The notes: generated by a model from the sequence alone, not told the origin. Shown: positions 1 to 7,600, counted from the stretch's first letter. The stretch: 9,058 nucleotides of DNA from Gracilibacteraceae bacterium (GCA_031274335.1 JAISQG010000080.1:1-9058), one strand, 5' to 3'. Made by a program: numbers and translations.

Positions 1-17
1 GAACGGAAAATTTGCCT

Positions 18-23
18 TATAAT
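18..23 (+). promoter_or_regulatory. -10 box of the tRNA-Leu promoter
   Basis: The sequence TATAAT is a perfect -10 consensus and ends 8 bases before the first base of the mature tRNA, a usual distance for a stable-RNA promoter. The matching -35 box would fall before the start of the window and cannot be checked. Confidence 0.75.
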
Positions 24-31
24 GAAGACAT

Positions 32-118
32 GCGGCTATGGCGAAACTGGCAGACGCGATAGATTTAGGTTCTATTGCCCGTGAGGGCGTGGAGGTTCAA
101 GTCCTCTTGGCCGCACCA
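32..118 (+). tRNA. tRNA-Leu, anticodon UAG
   Basis: This 87-base class II tRNA has an encoded CCA end. The acceptor arms GCGGCTA (32-38) and TGGCCGC (108-114) pair over seven bases with one G-U. The D arm carries the GG pair. The anticodon stem ATAGA/TCTAT closes the loop TTTAGGT, which gives anticodon UAG, reading CUA and probably other CUN codons. A long variable arm with GCCC/GGGC pairing is typical of tRNA-Leu. The T arm has the TTCAAGT loop, followed by discriminator A and CCA. The gene stands alone with its own promoter and terminator. Its 3' end is not duplicated elsewhere in the window, so there is no sign of an integrated element using it as attachment site. Confidence 0.97.
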
Positions 119-158
119 GTAAGTTTGTCCAATCTAGATATTGGGCTGAAAAAGCCGG

Positions 159-198
159 GCCGGAAGAAAGAGATTCGTATCTCAATCTTCCGGCTTTT
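159..198. terminator. Rho-independent terminator, probably bidirectional, between tRNA-Leu and pepP
   Basis: GCCGGAAGA (159-167) pairs with TCTTCCGGC (186-194). An AA/AA internal loop and a second stem GAGAT/ATCTC close the loop TCGT. On the + strand the stem is followed directly by TTTT, ending tRNA-Leu transcription. On the minus strand the hairpin is followed after a few bases by CCGGCTTTTT, so it can also stop transcripts coming from pepP, whose stop codon is at 287. The 88 bases between hairpin and pepP hold no other feature I can support. Confidence 0.85.
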
Positions 199-286
199 CG
201 CGTTTCTGGCTATTGCTTTATTGGCGGGTGCTGACCAGCGCGCGGCAGTGACCTTGTTGCTTTTTGAGGAAAATCGAGTCCTTAGC

Positions 287-1360
287 CTAAACGATTATCA
301 ATTCTCTCGGAGACTGCGTCAGCACCTCCGCCCCGCTCTCCGTCACCAGCGCCACATCCTCGATCCGCACGCCCCCCCGCCCCGGCAGATAAATTCCCGG
401 CTCCACCGTAATCAACATACCGGCCTCCAGCCGCGCATCCTCTTTTTCGCTTAAAACAGGCTTCTCATGTATCTCCAGCCCCAGGGAATGTCCGAGCGAA
501 TGGGTAAAATATTCCCCGTAGCCGGCTGCTCTGATCACATCGCGCGCGGCGGCGTCCACTTCACGCCCGCTCCGGCCGGCGCGCAGGGCGGCAACGCCCG
601 CCAATTGCGCCTCCAGCGTGACGGCGTGAATCTCGCGCTGCCAGGCATCGGCGCGACCCACGCAGACCGTGCGCGTAAAATCGCTGTGATAGCCGGAAAA
701 AACGCCGCCGAAATCCATAACCACCAAATCGCCCACACTCAAGGGTTTGTCCGTCGCCGTGCCATGCGGCATGGCACCCCGGGCGCCGGAGGCCACGATA
801 AAAGTGAAGGCCGGCATGGATGCGCCGTGGTCGCGCAAAAAATACTCTATGCGGCGCGCGATATAGTTTTCTGTTACCCCCGCGCCCATTTCGCCGAGAA
901 TATAACGAAAAGCCTCATCCGTGACGGCCACGCCCCGTCGCATTATTTCCAGTTCCTTTGTATCCTTGACCTGGCGCGCCGCCGTCAGAAAAGCGGAGAA
1001 CCGCCGCTCCCGCGCCTGGGGAAAAGCCTCGCGCCAAGCGGCGTGGCGGGAAATCGTCATCGCCTCATCTTCCAGGCCCCAAACAGCGTCCGGCGGCACA
1101 ATCCCGGCCATGCGGCCGAAAAAGTTTTTTTGCGTATCGCGCGCCGCAAATCCCACTGCTTCGATCTCCGCCTGTTCCAGATAACGCGAATCCGTCAGCA
1201 GATATTGCTCGCCGGCCGTGATGAGCAAGGCGCCACTCGTGCCGGTGAAGCCGCTCATATAATATACGTTCGCCGCCGACTCGGCCAGCACGGCGTCAAC
1301 GCCCTCCCTCCCCATCGCGGCTCGCAGCGCGGCCAGCCGCCTCGCTCTACATTCTTCCAT
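287..1360 (-). CDS. pepP: M24 family Xaa-Pro aminopeptidase/dipeptidase
   Basis: This cytoplasmic metallopeptidase cleaves peptides next to proline. The 357-residue length is normal for the short bacterial PepP/PepQ/YqhT group. The N-terminal creatinase-like domain (about 1-125) opens with a run typical of this group ([20 protein letters not shown]). The C-terminal pita-bread domain carries all five expected metal ligands: Asp216 (VVMDFGG), Asp227 (HSDFTRT), His291 ([10 protein letters not shown]), Glu320 (VEPGIY) and Glu334 (VRIEDV). His199 and His298 fit the usual substrate-site histidines. There is no signal peptide. The ATG lies inside the 3' end of aroQ with a 14-base overlap and only a weak ribosome site (CGGAAC), which points to translational coupling. 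Aminopeptidase versus dipeptidase (pepP or pepQ) cannot be decided from sequence alone. In many Bacillota efp follows this gene; here a convergent tRNA follows. Confidence 0.93.
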   Translation of the reverse strand: MEECRARRLAALRAAMGREGVDAVLAESAANVYYMSGFTGTSGALLITAGEQYLLTDSRYLEQAEIEAVGFAARDTQKNFFGRMAGIVPPDAVWGLEDEAMTISRHAAWREAFPQARERRFSAFLTAARQVKDTKELEIMRRGVAVTDEAFRYILGEMGAGVTENYIARRIEYFLRDHGASMPAFTFIVASGARGAMPHGTATDKPLSVGDLVVMDFGGVFSGYHSDFTRTVCVGRADAWQREIHAVTLEAQLAGVAALRAGRSGREVDAAARDVIRAAGYGEYFTHSLGHSLGLEIHEKPVLSEKEDARLEAGMLITVEPGIYLPGRGGVRIEDVALVTESGAEVLTQSPRELIIV

Positions 1361-1802
1361 CTTTTTGTTCCGGTCTCACGCGTTTCAAGGCATAGTTCAT
1401 GGCTAAATAGTAACTGTCCTCCCCCAGCCCGCAGATCTGGCCGGCGCAGGCGCCCGCCACGACGGATTGAGCGCGGAAAGCCTCGCGCGCATGGATATTC
1501 GACAGATGCACCTCGATCGCCGGCGTTCCGGTCCCCTTGATCGCGTCGTAAATGCTGTGTTGCGTGTGCGTCCAAGCGCCCGGATTCAGGATGAGAAAAT
1601 CCTCCGTCCCGAGCTCCGCTATCCATTCCACGAACTCGCCCTCGTAATTCGTCTGCCGGCAGTATACTTCCACTCCCGCCGCTTCCCCCATTTGGCGCAG
1701 CCGGGCGTCAATTTCCGCCAAAGTCGTCCGCCCGTAAACCGCAGGTTCCCTCCGCCCCAGAAGCTGCAGGTTAATCCCATGCAGCACGGCAATCTTACCC
1801 AT
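1347..1802 (-). CDS. aroQ: Type II 3-dehydroquinate dehydratase
   Basis: This enzyme catalyses the third step of the shikimate pathway, 3-dehydroquinate to 3-dehydroshikimate, as a cytoplasmic dodecamer. The 151-residue length is standard. The active-site residues known for the family are present at nearly the usual numbers: Asn11, Arg18 and Tyr23 (INLQLLGRREPAVYG), Asn73 and His79 (LNPGAWTH), Glu97 and His99 (IEVHLSNIHARE), Arg106 and Arg110, and the closing GQICGLG. Several normally fixed positions differ mildly: GINLQLLG instead of GPNLNLLG, and QTNYEGEFVEWI in the Q-S-N-x-E-G region. The ATG is preceded by AGGTG at a 4-base distance. The gene lies 63 bases after mscS without a visible terminator and overlaps pepP by 14 bases, so aroQ and pepP are surely cotranscribed and mscS may belong to the same transcript. 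Confidence 0.95.
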   Translation of the reverse strand: MGKIAVLHGINLQLLGRREPAVYGRTTLAEIDARLRQMGEAAGVEVYCRQTNYEGEFVEWIAELGTEDFLILNPGAWTHTQHSIYDAIKGTGTPAIEVHLSNIHAREAFRAQSVVAGACAGQICGLGEDSYYLAMNYALKRVRPEQKDGRM

Positions 1803-1865
1803 TTCGCACCTACTTTCCTCAATTCCGTTATTTCTTCTTTTGGCAGCGGACCCTTGTAATAATTA

Positions 1866-2762
1866 TCATTTTTTGCACATCATATTATATGGCGGGAGCT
1901 CGCAGGGAAAATTTTCCATTTGCGCCAAATGCACCACGCGCTGGGGAAAAGGTATTTCCACTCCTTCACGCTCAAAGCGTTCTTTCACATTTTTCAGCAA
2001 ATCGCAGATCATAGCGTAACCCGCAGGCACATCCTCGCTCCATACCCAGGCTCTCAGCTTCACGGACGAATCGCCCAACTCAATCACCCGCACCGTCACC
2101 TCCGGCACCCCGCTCGCTTTTTCTGCCTCCGTGCGCGCATCCAGGCTAGCCGGATGCGCCAGAACTTCTTCCGCCATAAACCGCATTGCCTCGTCAAGAT
2201 CCGCGCGATAACTCACCCCGACATCTAGGTATTGACAGACTTTGCTGCTCATTATGCTGGCGTTCTCAATTATTTCGCCGTTTATGTTGTTGTTCGGAAT
2301 GATCAGGCGCTTATTATCCAGCGTCCGCAACACCGTATGCCTGAGAGTTATATCTTCCACAATGCCGGAGGGGCCGCTTAAAAACCGCACCCGGTCGCCA
2401 ATGCGAAATGGTTGAAACACCGAGATAAAAAATCCGCTCACAATGTTAGAAAATGTCGTCTGCGAAGCAAATCCGATGATCACCGCCATGACGCCGGAAC
2501 CTGCCACAAGCGATACCGCCACGCCGCGCAAAAAGTCTATCTGGTAAATAACAAAAGCTATGCCCAGAACATAGACAGCGCCGGTTATCATATGGCAGAT
2601 GAAAGTCAGCCTAGTCGTGTCGCCGGTCGTCTTGTCCAGCCAGCGTTGAAAACCTTTTTTTACCATGCGCGAAAACACGAACGTCCCGAGCAGAATCAGG
2701 CATATGCTCAGTGCCTTGCCCGCCAGCGCCTGCCAGGGCAGTTCCGCGAAAAATTTCTCCAT
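1866..2762 (-). CDS. mscS: Small-conductance mechanosensitive channel, MscS family
   Basis: This inner-membrane channel opens under membrane tension and releases solutes on hypo-osmotic shock. The 298-residue length is close to E. coli MscS (286). Three membrane helices are visible at about 13-31, 55-75 and 82-116. The third is the Gly/Ala-rich pore helix (GSGVMAVIIGFASQTTFSNI) followed by VFQPFRIGDRV, the best conserved stretch of the family. The beta domain (about 120-168) holds GIVEDITLRHTVLRT and the signature LIIPNNNING. The remaining residues form the mixed alpha/beta vestibule domain. The start is supported by GGAGG five to seven bases upstream. The gene is divergent from the PAS-like frame, with only 45 bases between the two starts, and I see no convincing promoter there, so readthrough from the giant gene upstream or a weak promoter must serve it. 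Gene symbol is by family, not by proven orthology. Confidence 0.94.
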   Translation of the reverse strand: MEKFFAELPWQALAGKALSICLILLGTFVFSRMVKKGFQRWLDKTTGDTTRLTFICHMITGAVYVLGIAFVIYQIDFLRGVAVSLVAGSGVMAVIIGFASQTTFSNIVSGFFISVFQPFRIGDRVRFLSGPSGIVEDITLRHTVLRTLDNKRLIIPNNNINGEIIENASIMSSKVCQYLDVGVSYRADLDEAMRFMAEEVLAHPASLDARTEAEKASGVPEVTVRVIELGDSSVKLRAWVWSEDVPAGYAMICDLLKNVKERFEREGVEIPFPQRVVHLAQMENFPCELPPYNMMCKK

Positions 2763-2807
2763 GCCGAACCTCCAATCATAAAAAAATTACAGGGGAGCGA
2801 AAAATCA

Positions 2808-3107
2808 TTGAGTGAAGACAGCATATATTACGAAATATTCGACCGTTTTCCCGCCGCTATTTTCATCATTGGCAAAAGCCCGGCCGGAAAAATCCGCTTC
2901 ATCGACGTCAATCAGTTCGCGGAAAACCACTTTTTGGTTAAACGCCGCCAATTGAAAGGCCTGCTTTTGAGCGACGCCCTTTCCGTTCTGAAAGACATCC
3001 CTTTCTGCAACACTTTGCTCAATCTGTCCCTGGATTTCCATACGAAACCATCCACGATCTTACACCTTTCAGACGGTTCTTTCGCCGTCTGCATCTTCAA
3101 TGATTGA
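2808..3107 (+). CDS. Short PAS-like protein, incomplete domain, antisense to its neighbours
   Basis: This is the only protein-like frame on the + strand. The TTG start at 2808 follows AGGGGAG (2791-2797) at 10 bases and gives 99 residues. Residues 6-57 read like the first half of a PAS fold: a short helix (IYYEIFDRF), strand PAAIFIIG, strand KIRFIDVN, then NQFAENHFLVKRRQLKGLLLSDAL in the place of the usual N-x-x-A-x-x-x-x-G helix region. Residues 81-95 (STILHLSDGSFAVCIF) resemble the next strand with its DG turn, and the frame stops before the last two strands. No output domain follows. Base composition is visibly less GC-rich than the neighbours. The 3' 39 bases overlap the end of the 1422-residue gene on the other strand. 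It may be a small sensor, a regulator of mscS, or a remnant of a longer PAS protein. The PAS assignment is by eye. The open frame extends further 5' into mscS, but that part is antisense noise. Confidence 0.55.
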   Translation: MSEDSIYYEIFDRFPAAIFIIGKSPAGKIRFIDVNQFAENHFLVKRRQLKGLLLSDALSVLKDIPFCNTLLNLSLDFHTKPSTILHLSDGSFAVCIFND

Positions 3108-6100
3108 AACGTGTTTCATGTTCCTGAAAGCCAGCGAGAGCATGAGCTTGATGCGATTCAGCTGATTCACGGAACTGGCGCCGGGGTCATAGTCTATGGG
3201 CACGATGTTCGCCAGCGGATGCCTGCGGCGCAATTCGCGGATCATCGCCTTGCCTGTAATGTGGTTCGGCAGGCAGGCAAAGGGCTGCAGGCATACGACA
3301 TTGTCCACACCGCTGTGCAGGAGCTCCAGCATTTCTCCCGTTAAAAACCAGCCCTCCCCCATCTGATGGCCGAGATGCATGACTTTCTCCGTCATTGAGG
3401 CCAGGCGATAGATCGTGGCCGGCGGCGAAAAATGCCGACTTTTTTTCAGCGCCGAACGCATAACGCGCCGCATCCACTCCACACGCATGATTAAATAATG
3501 CGCCACAAGCGCGCTCTTATGCGTGCCGGCCATCTTTTTCTGCCGGTAAATGGCTCCGTAGAGGCTGTAAAGAAGAAAATCGGTCAGATCCGGCACGACG
3601 GCTTCTGCCCCCTCAGCCTCCAAAACATCTACGATGTTATTGTTGGCGTAGGGGTGGAATTTTACAAGAATTTCTCCGACAACCCCCACTTTCGGTTTGC
3701 GCGTGCCCGTGCGCTCGATCCGGTCAAACTCCGCAATAACGCGCCGGATGTTCCGGGCGTAATCACGCGCACTTTCTTCGGCCAGGGTTCTTTTCAGCTT
3801 TTCCATCCAAGCGGAGAGAAGGGTTTGAGTTTCGCCGGCCTTTTTTTCATATGGCCTGGTCGCGTAAGTGAGCCGCATGAGCAAATCGCCGTAAATCAGC
3901 GCGTGCATGCAGCGGAAGATGAGCTTTTTGCTCAGGCGGAAGCCGGGATTGCTCTCGATGCCCTGCGCCGAAAGGGCGATGACCGGTATATGCTCCATGC
4001 CGGCGTCGCGCAGCGCCTTGCGTATAAAAGCGACATAATTGCTCGCGCGGCAGCCGCCTCCCGTTTGCGACATGACGACCGCGGTCCGGTTTATGTCGTA
4101 GCGTCCGGACAGCAGCGCGGCCATAATCTGGCCGACCACGATGATGGAAGGATAACAGGCGTCATTATGCACATATTTCAGACCTTCCTCCACAACAGCC
4201 GAAGACATGTCCGGCAGCACCTCCAGCCGGAACCCGTCGCCGCGCATGGCCGCCTCCAGCAATTCAAACTGAAGCGGCGACATCTGTGGGCAGAGTATCA
4301 CGTAATCCCTTTTCATTTCTTCCGTGAAAGAGATCCGCGGCGAGGAATCATACAGTTTTTCCGGCGCGATGCCCTTCCGCTCCCTTTCTATCATCGCCGC
4401 CAGCAGCGAGCGCACGCGGATGCGCACCGCGCCCAGATTGTTAATCTCATCAATCTTTATCAGGGTGTATGTTTTATGATACTGCGAGAGTATTTCCTGC
4501 ACCTGATCCGTCGTCACCGCGTCCAGCCCGCAGCCAAACGAATTCAGCTGCACGAGCTCCAGATCCGGCCGCGCGACCGCCACCCCAGCCGCGTCGTACA
4601 GCCGGGAATGATAAACCCATTGATCCAGCACGCGCAAGGGGCGCTCGATTTGTCCGAGATGACTGACAGAATCTTCTGTCAAAACTGCCAGACCAAGCCC
4701 TGTAATCATTTCCGGGATGCCGTGATGAACTTCCGGATCAATGTGATAAGGCCGTCCGCACAGGATGATGCCCTTTTTTCCTGACGCTGCGAGGTACCGC
4801 AGCGTTTCTTCCCCTTGCGCTTGGATGTCACGTCGCATCGCTGCCTGTTCCGCGTATGCCGCGTCAACAGCGCGCGCTATTTCGCCAGCCGGAATGCGCC
4901 ACGGCTTTAATTCCTCCGTCAGCCGCGTTTTCAAATGCTCCGGACTGTGCATGGGCAGGAAAGGATAGAGAAATTTGACGTCCCCGCTGCGCAGCTCGTC
5001 TACATTGGCGCGCAGGGCCTCAGGATAGGAAGTCACGACCGGGCAGTTGTAATTGTTGTTTGCTTCCGCTTGCTCCTGAATTTCGTTGGGCAGGCAGGGA
5101 TAAAATATAAACCCGACGCCTTTGTTCAGGAGATCCCGCACATGGCCGTTGGCGAGCTTGGCCGGATAGCAGAGCGATTCGGAAGCGACGCTTTCCATAC
5201 CCATCTCGAATATCTTTTTTGATGAACGCGCCGACAGCACGACCTGAAATCCCAGTTGATCAAAGAAGGTAAACCAGAAAGGGTAATGCTCATACATATT
5301 AAGGCAACGCGGTATGCCAACTTTGCCACGCGGTGACTTTTCTGGCTTGCGCGGTGTATAATATTTGAAGAGACGTCGCCACTTGTAATCATATAGATTG
5401 GGCAGTTCATTTACGCTTTGTTCTCCGGAGGCTCCTTTTTCACAGCGGTTGCCCGTGATAAATTCCCGTCCGTCGGAAAAAATATTGATCGTCAGCAGGC
5501 AGTTGTTGCCGCATATGCCGCAATGACGTGAGCGGATGCGCGCGCTGAAATCCGCCAGCTCTTCCGGGCGGAGAATTGTGGAAACGTCGCCGGCATCTGC
5601 TCTTTCCCTGGCGGTCAGAGCGGCGCCGAAAGCGCCCATGATGCCCGCGATGTCCGGACGGATGACTTCGCGGCCCGTCAGGATTTCCAGAGCGCGCAGC
5701 ACGGCGTCGTTCAGGAAGGTTCCGCCCTGCACAACGATTCTGTCCCCCACCTGAGCTATATTGTGCAGGCGGATGACCTTGAACAAGGCGTTTTTCACGA
5801 CGGCGTAAGCGATGCCCGCCGCAATGTCGCCTATTTCCGCACCCTCTTTCTGCACCTGCTTGATTTTTGAATTCATGAACACGGTGCAGCGTGTGCCCAA
5901 ATCAGCCGGAGCTTCGGCAAAAAGCCCCTTCCGCACAAATTCCGGCAGCGCGAGGCTGAGAGATTCCGCCAATGTTTCTATGAACGAGCCGCAGCCGGAT
6001 GAACATGCCTCGTTCAGCATGATGTTGTTGATCACATTGTCGCGGATTTGCATGGACTTCATGTCCTGACCGCCGATGTCCAGCACGAAATCAACGCCGG

Positions 6101-7337
6101 GCAGAAAATATTCCGCTCCTTTATGATGCGCCACCGTCTCGATTTCGCCCTCGTCGATCTTGAGGGCGGCTTTTAGCAGGGCCTCGCCATAACCGGTCAC
6201 AACGGCCCGGCTGATTACGGCTTCGCCGGGCAGGCACCCGTACAAATCCCGCAAAGCCCTGACCGTGGAATCCAGCGGGTTGCCGCCGTTGCTGCCGTAA
6301 AATGAATAAAGCAGTCGTCCTTCGCCGTCTATGAGCGCCAGCTTGGTCGTGGTCGAGCCGGCGTCAACACCCAGAAAACAGGGCCCGGATGCCGCAGCCA
6401 AATCCCCGCGTGCGGCACGGCGCGCGGCGTGGCGCTCCTGAAATTCCCGGTATTCTTCCCCGGAGGAGAAAAGCGGAGCCAGGCGCCCGGAAACATGCTC
6501 TCCAGCACCGAGGAGGGACAAACGCCCGTAAAGCGCGCTCATTGGCTGAAGTGGTTCGCGCTCGGCCGCCAGTGCGGCACCCATAGCCACAAAATACTGC
6601 CCTTGCTCCGGGACAATGATATTTTCCGGCGCGAGGCGCAATGTCTCGATAAAACGCCGCCGGAGTTCCGGCAAAAACGAGAGCGGCCCGCCGAGAAAAG
6701 CGACATTGCCGCGAATGGGCTTCCCGCAGGCCAGGCCGGCTATGGTCTGATTGACCACCGCCTGAAAAACGGAGGCTGCCACGTCTTCCCGCGCGGCTCC
6801 CTCGTTCAGCAGGGGCTGAATATCCGTTTTAGCAAAAACGCCGCAGCGTGAAGCGATGGGGTAAATCTCTCGGTGCGCGGCCGCCAGTTCATTCAGGCCG
6901 GCGGCATCCGTCCGGAGCAGGATCGCCATCTGGTCAATAAAAGCGCCCGTGCCGCCGGCGCAGGTGCCGTTCATCCGCAGCTCTGGTGCGGCGCCGAAAT
7001 AAGTGATTTTAGCGTCCTCGCCGCCCAGCTCCACAGCCACATCCGTGCGGGGAATCCAGCGTTCCACCGCTTCGCTGCAGGCGATAACCTCCTGAATAAA
7101 TGGCAGCTCCATCTGCCGCGCCACGGCCAGCCCGCTTGATCCCGTGACTTGCAGGGCGGCTTCCGCCTCCGGCGCAAAGTTGAAAATCGCTTCCAGCATG
7201 GCGCGCACGGTCTGTCCCACATCGGAAAAATGACGTTCATAGCGGCTGAAGACCATTTGGCCCGCTTCGTCGAGAATAGCGGCTTTCACGGTGGTGGAGC
7301 CGACGTCAAGCCCTATATAAAGTTTGTTTGTCATCAT
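3069..7337 (-). CDS. Giant 2-hydroxyacyl-CoA dehydratase activase-like protein (two BadF/HgdC ATPase modules, DUF2229-like and C-terminal D-component-like region)
   Basis: This 1422-residue cytoplasmic protein is probably an oxygen-sensitive iron-sulfur protein. Module 1 (about 5-258) has the ASKHA phosphate loop YIGLDVGSTTVKAA, ELGGEDAK (103-110), LGGPLS, and cysteines 126 (GTCAGGTGAF) and 165 (SRCGVF). Module 2 (about 320-576) repeats this with FLGVDAGSTTTK, DIGGQDMK, VQGGTF and cysteines 445 and 484. The cysteine spacing is 39 in both, the same as Cys127/Cys166 that hold the [4Fe-4S] cluster of HgdC. A CxxCxxxC cluster (606, 609, 613) with Cys632 follows. Residues about 670-990 match the DUF2229 region (GIPRCLNMYEHYPFWFTFF, SESLCYPAKL, GRPYHIDPE, QLNSFGCGLDAVT). 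Residues about 1005-1400 resemble the HgdB-like part (NDACYPSIIVVGQ, SQTGGGCRASNY, ACLPNHITGKA, DYDPGASSVNQLNRIKLML). The family role is ATP-driven low-potential electron transfer; the substrate is unknown. AAGGAG lies 4 bases before the first ATG and 7 before the second (7334), so the second may be the true start. It has its own promoter, and no dehydratase subunit genes lie nearby. Confidence 0.9.
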   Translation of the reverse strand: MMTNKLYIGLDVGSTTVKAAILDEAGQMVFSRYERHFSDVGQTVRAMLEAIFNFAPEAEAALQVTGSSGLAVARQMELPFIQEVIACSEAVERWIPRTDVAVELGGEDAKITYFGAAPELRMNGTCAGGTGAFIDQMAILLRTDAAGLNELAAAHREIYPIASRCGVFAKTDIQPLLNEGAAREDVAASVFQAVVNQTIAGLACGKPIRGNVAFLGGPLSFLPELRRRFIETLRLAPENIIVPEQGQYFVAMGAALAAEREPLQPMSALYGRLSLLGAGEHVSGRLAPLFSSGEEYREFQERHAARRAARGDLAAASGPCFLGVDAGSTTTKLALIDGEGRLLYSFYGSNGGNPLDSTVRALRDLYGCLPGEAVISRAVVTGYGEALLKAALKIDEGEIETVAHHKGAEYFLPGVDFVLDIGGQDMKSMQIRDNVINNIMLNEACSSGCGSFIETLAESLSLALPEFVRKGLFAEAPADLGTRCTVFMNSKIKQVQKEGAEIGDIAAGIAYAVVKNALFKVIRLHNIAQVGDRIVVQGGTFLNDAVLRALEILTGREVIRPDIAGIMGAFGAALTARERADAGDVSTILRPEELADFSARIRSRHCGICGNNCLLTINIFSDGREFITGNRCEKGASGEQSVNELPNLYDYKWRRLFKYYTPRKPEKSPRGKVGIPRCLNMYEHYPFWFTFFDQLGFQVVLSARSSKKIFEMGMESVASESLCYPAKLANGHVRDLLNKGVGFIFYPCLPNEIQEQAEANNNYNCPVVTSYPEALRANVDELRSGDVKFLYPFLPMHSPEHLKTRLTEELKPWRIPAGEIARAVDAAYAEQAAMRRDIQAQGEETLRYLAASGKKGIILCGRPYHIDPEVHHGIPEMITGLGLAVLTEDSVSHLGQIERPLRVLDQWVYHSRLYDAAGVAVARPDLELVQLNSFGCGLDAVTTDQVQEILSQYHKTYTLIKIDEINNLGAVRIRVRSLLAAMIERERKGIAPEKLYDSSPRISFTEEMKRDYVILCPQMSPLQFELLEAAMRGDGFRLEVLPDMSSAVVEEGLKYVHNDACYPSIIVVGQIMAALLSGRYDINRTAVVMSQTGGGCRASNYVAFIRKALRDAGMEHIPVIALSAQGIESNPGFRLSKKLIFRCMHALIYGDLLMRLTYATRPYEKKAGETQTLLSAWMEKLKRTLAEESARDYARNIRRVIAEFDRIERTGTRKPKVGVVGEILVKFHPYANNNIVDVLEAEGAEAVVPDLTDFLLYSLYGAIYRQKKMAGTHKSALVAHYLIMRVEWMRRVMRSALKKSRHFSPPATIYRLASMTEKVMHLGHQMGEGWFLTGEMLELLHSGVDNVVCLQPFACLPNHITGKAMIRELRRRHPLANIVPIDYDPGASSVNQLNRIKLMLSLAFRNMKHVSIIEDADGERTV

Positions 7338-7355
7338 TTCACTCCTTCTCCTTGT

Positions 7356-7384
7356 ATTATAGCCAAGTATCAGGAAAAAATCAA
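7356..7384 (-). promoter_or_regulatory. Promoter of the giant activase-like gene
   Basis: On the minus strand TTGATT (7384-7379) and TATAAT (7361-7356) are separated by exactly 17 bases, a near-ideal housekeeping-sigma promoter. Transcription should begin near 7349, leaving a leader of only about a dozen bases that is mostly the ribosome site. The flanking 7385-7420 is AT-rich. No operator palindrome or riboswitch is visible. Confidence 0.8.
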
Positions 7385-7447
7385 CAAACTTATTTAGAAT
7401 AATTTTAAATTGTTGTGGGTATCGCCATTGTTACTATTTATGTCGCC

Positions 7448-7600
7448 TTAGTCACCGTCGCAGTCAACGCTGTCGAACAGCGCCCCAGTGTCTGATTCTG
7501 CCCGCAGCCAGGCGAGGTATAGCGTCAACGGGGCGGGTGCAGCGAGCAGCAGCACAGTGAATACCACAAGACGAATGCCTGCGTGTACATCGCTTGCGTG
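7448..7600 (-). pseudogene. Orphan membrane-like frame, probable gene remnant
   Basis: A 50-codon open stretch bounded upstream by in-frame stops and ending in TAA at 7450-7448 encodes a hydrophobic segment (RLVVFTVLLLAAPAPLTLYLAWLR) followed by an acidic tail (ESDTGALFDSVDCDGD). This looks like one membrane helix with a short cytoplasmic end. There is no ATG and no ribosome site; the only possible starts are GTG codons just before the helix. It lies in a different frame from the Rrf2 remnant and overlaps its 3' part. I do not recognise a family. A faint likeness to the last helix of small cation-antiporter subunits is not strong enough to name it. It may be the 3' scrap of a gene joined to the Rrf2 remnant by deletion, or chance. 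Confidence 0.3.

Noticed and set aside
32..118. tRNA-Leu as the attachment site of an integrated element
   Set aside because: The 3' end of the tRNA is not repeated in the window, and no integrase gene flanks it.
467..1540. A 357-codon open frame on the + strand opposite pepP and aroQ
   Set aside because: It is an antisense shadow of GC-rich coding DNA, rich in Arg, His and Pro without domains or a ribosome site. The minus-strand genes have full catalytic motifs.
2412..2807. An upstream extension of the PAS-like frame into mscS
   Set aside because: The extension is antisense to the conserved pore helix and beta domain of MscS and has no protein character. The TTG at 2808 with AGGGGAG before it is a better start.
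3498..4784. A 428-codon open frame on the + strand inside the giant gene
   Set aside because: It lies opposite strongly conserved DUF2229-like and C-terminal motifs; its product is low-quality sequence with no family features.
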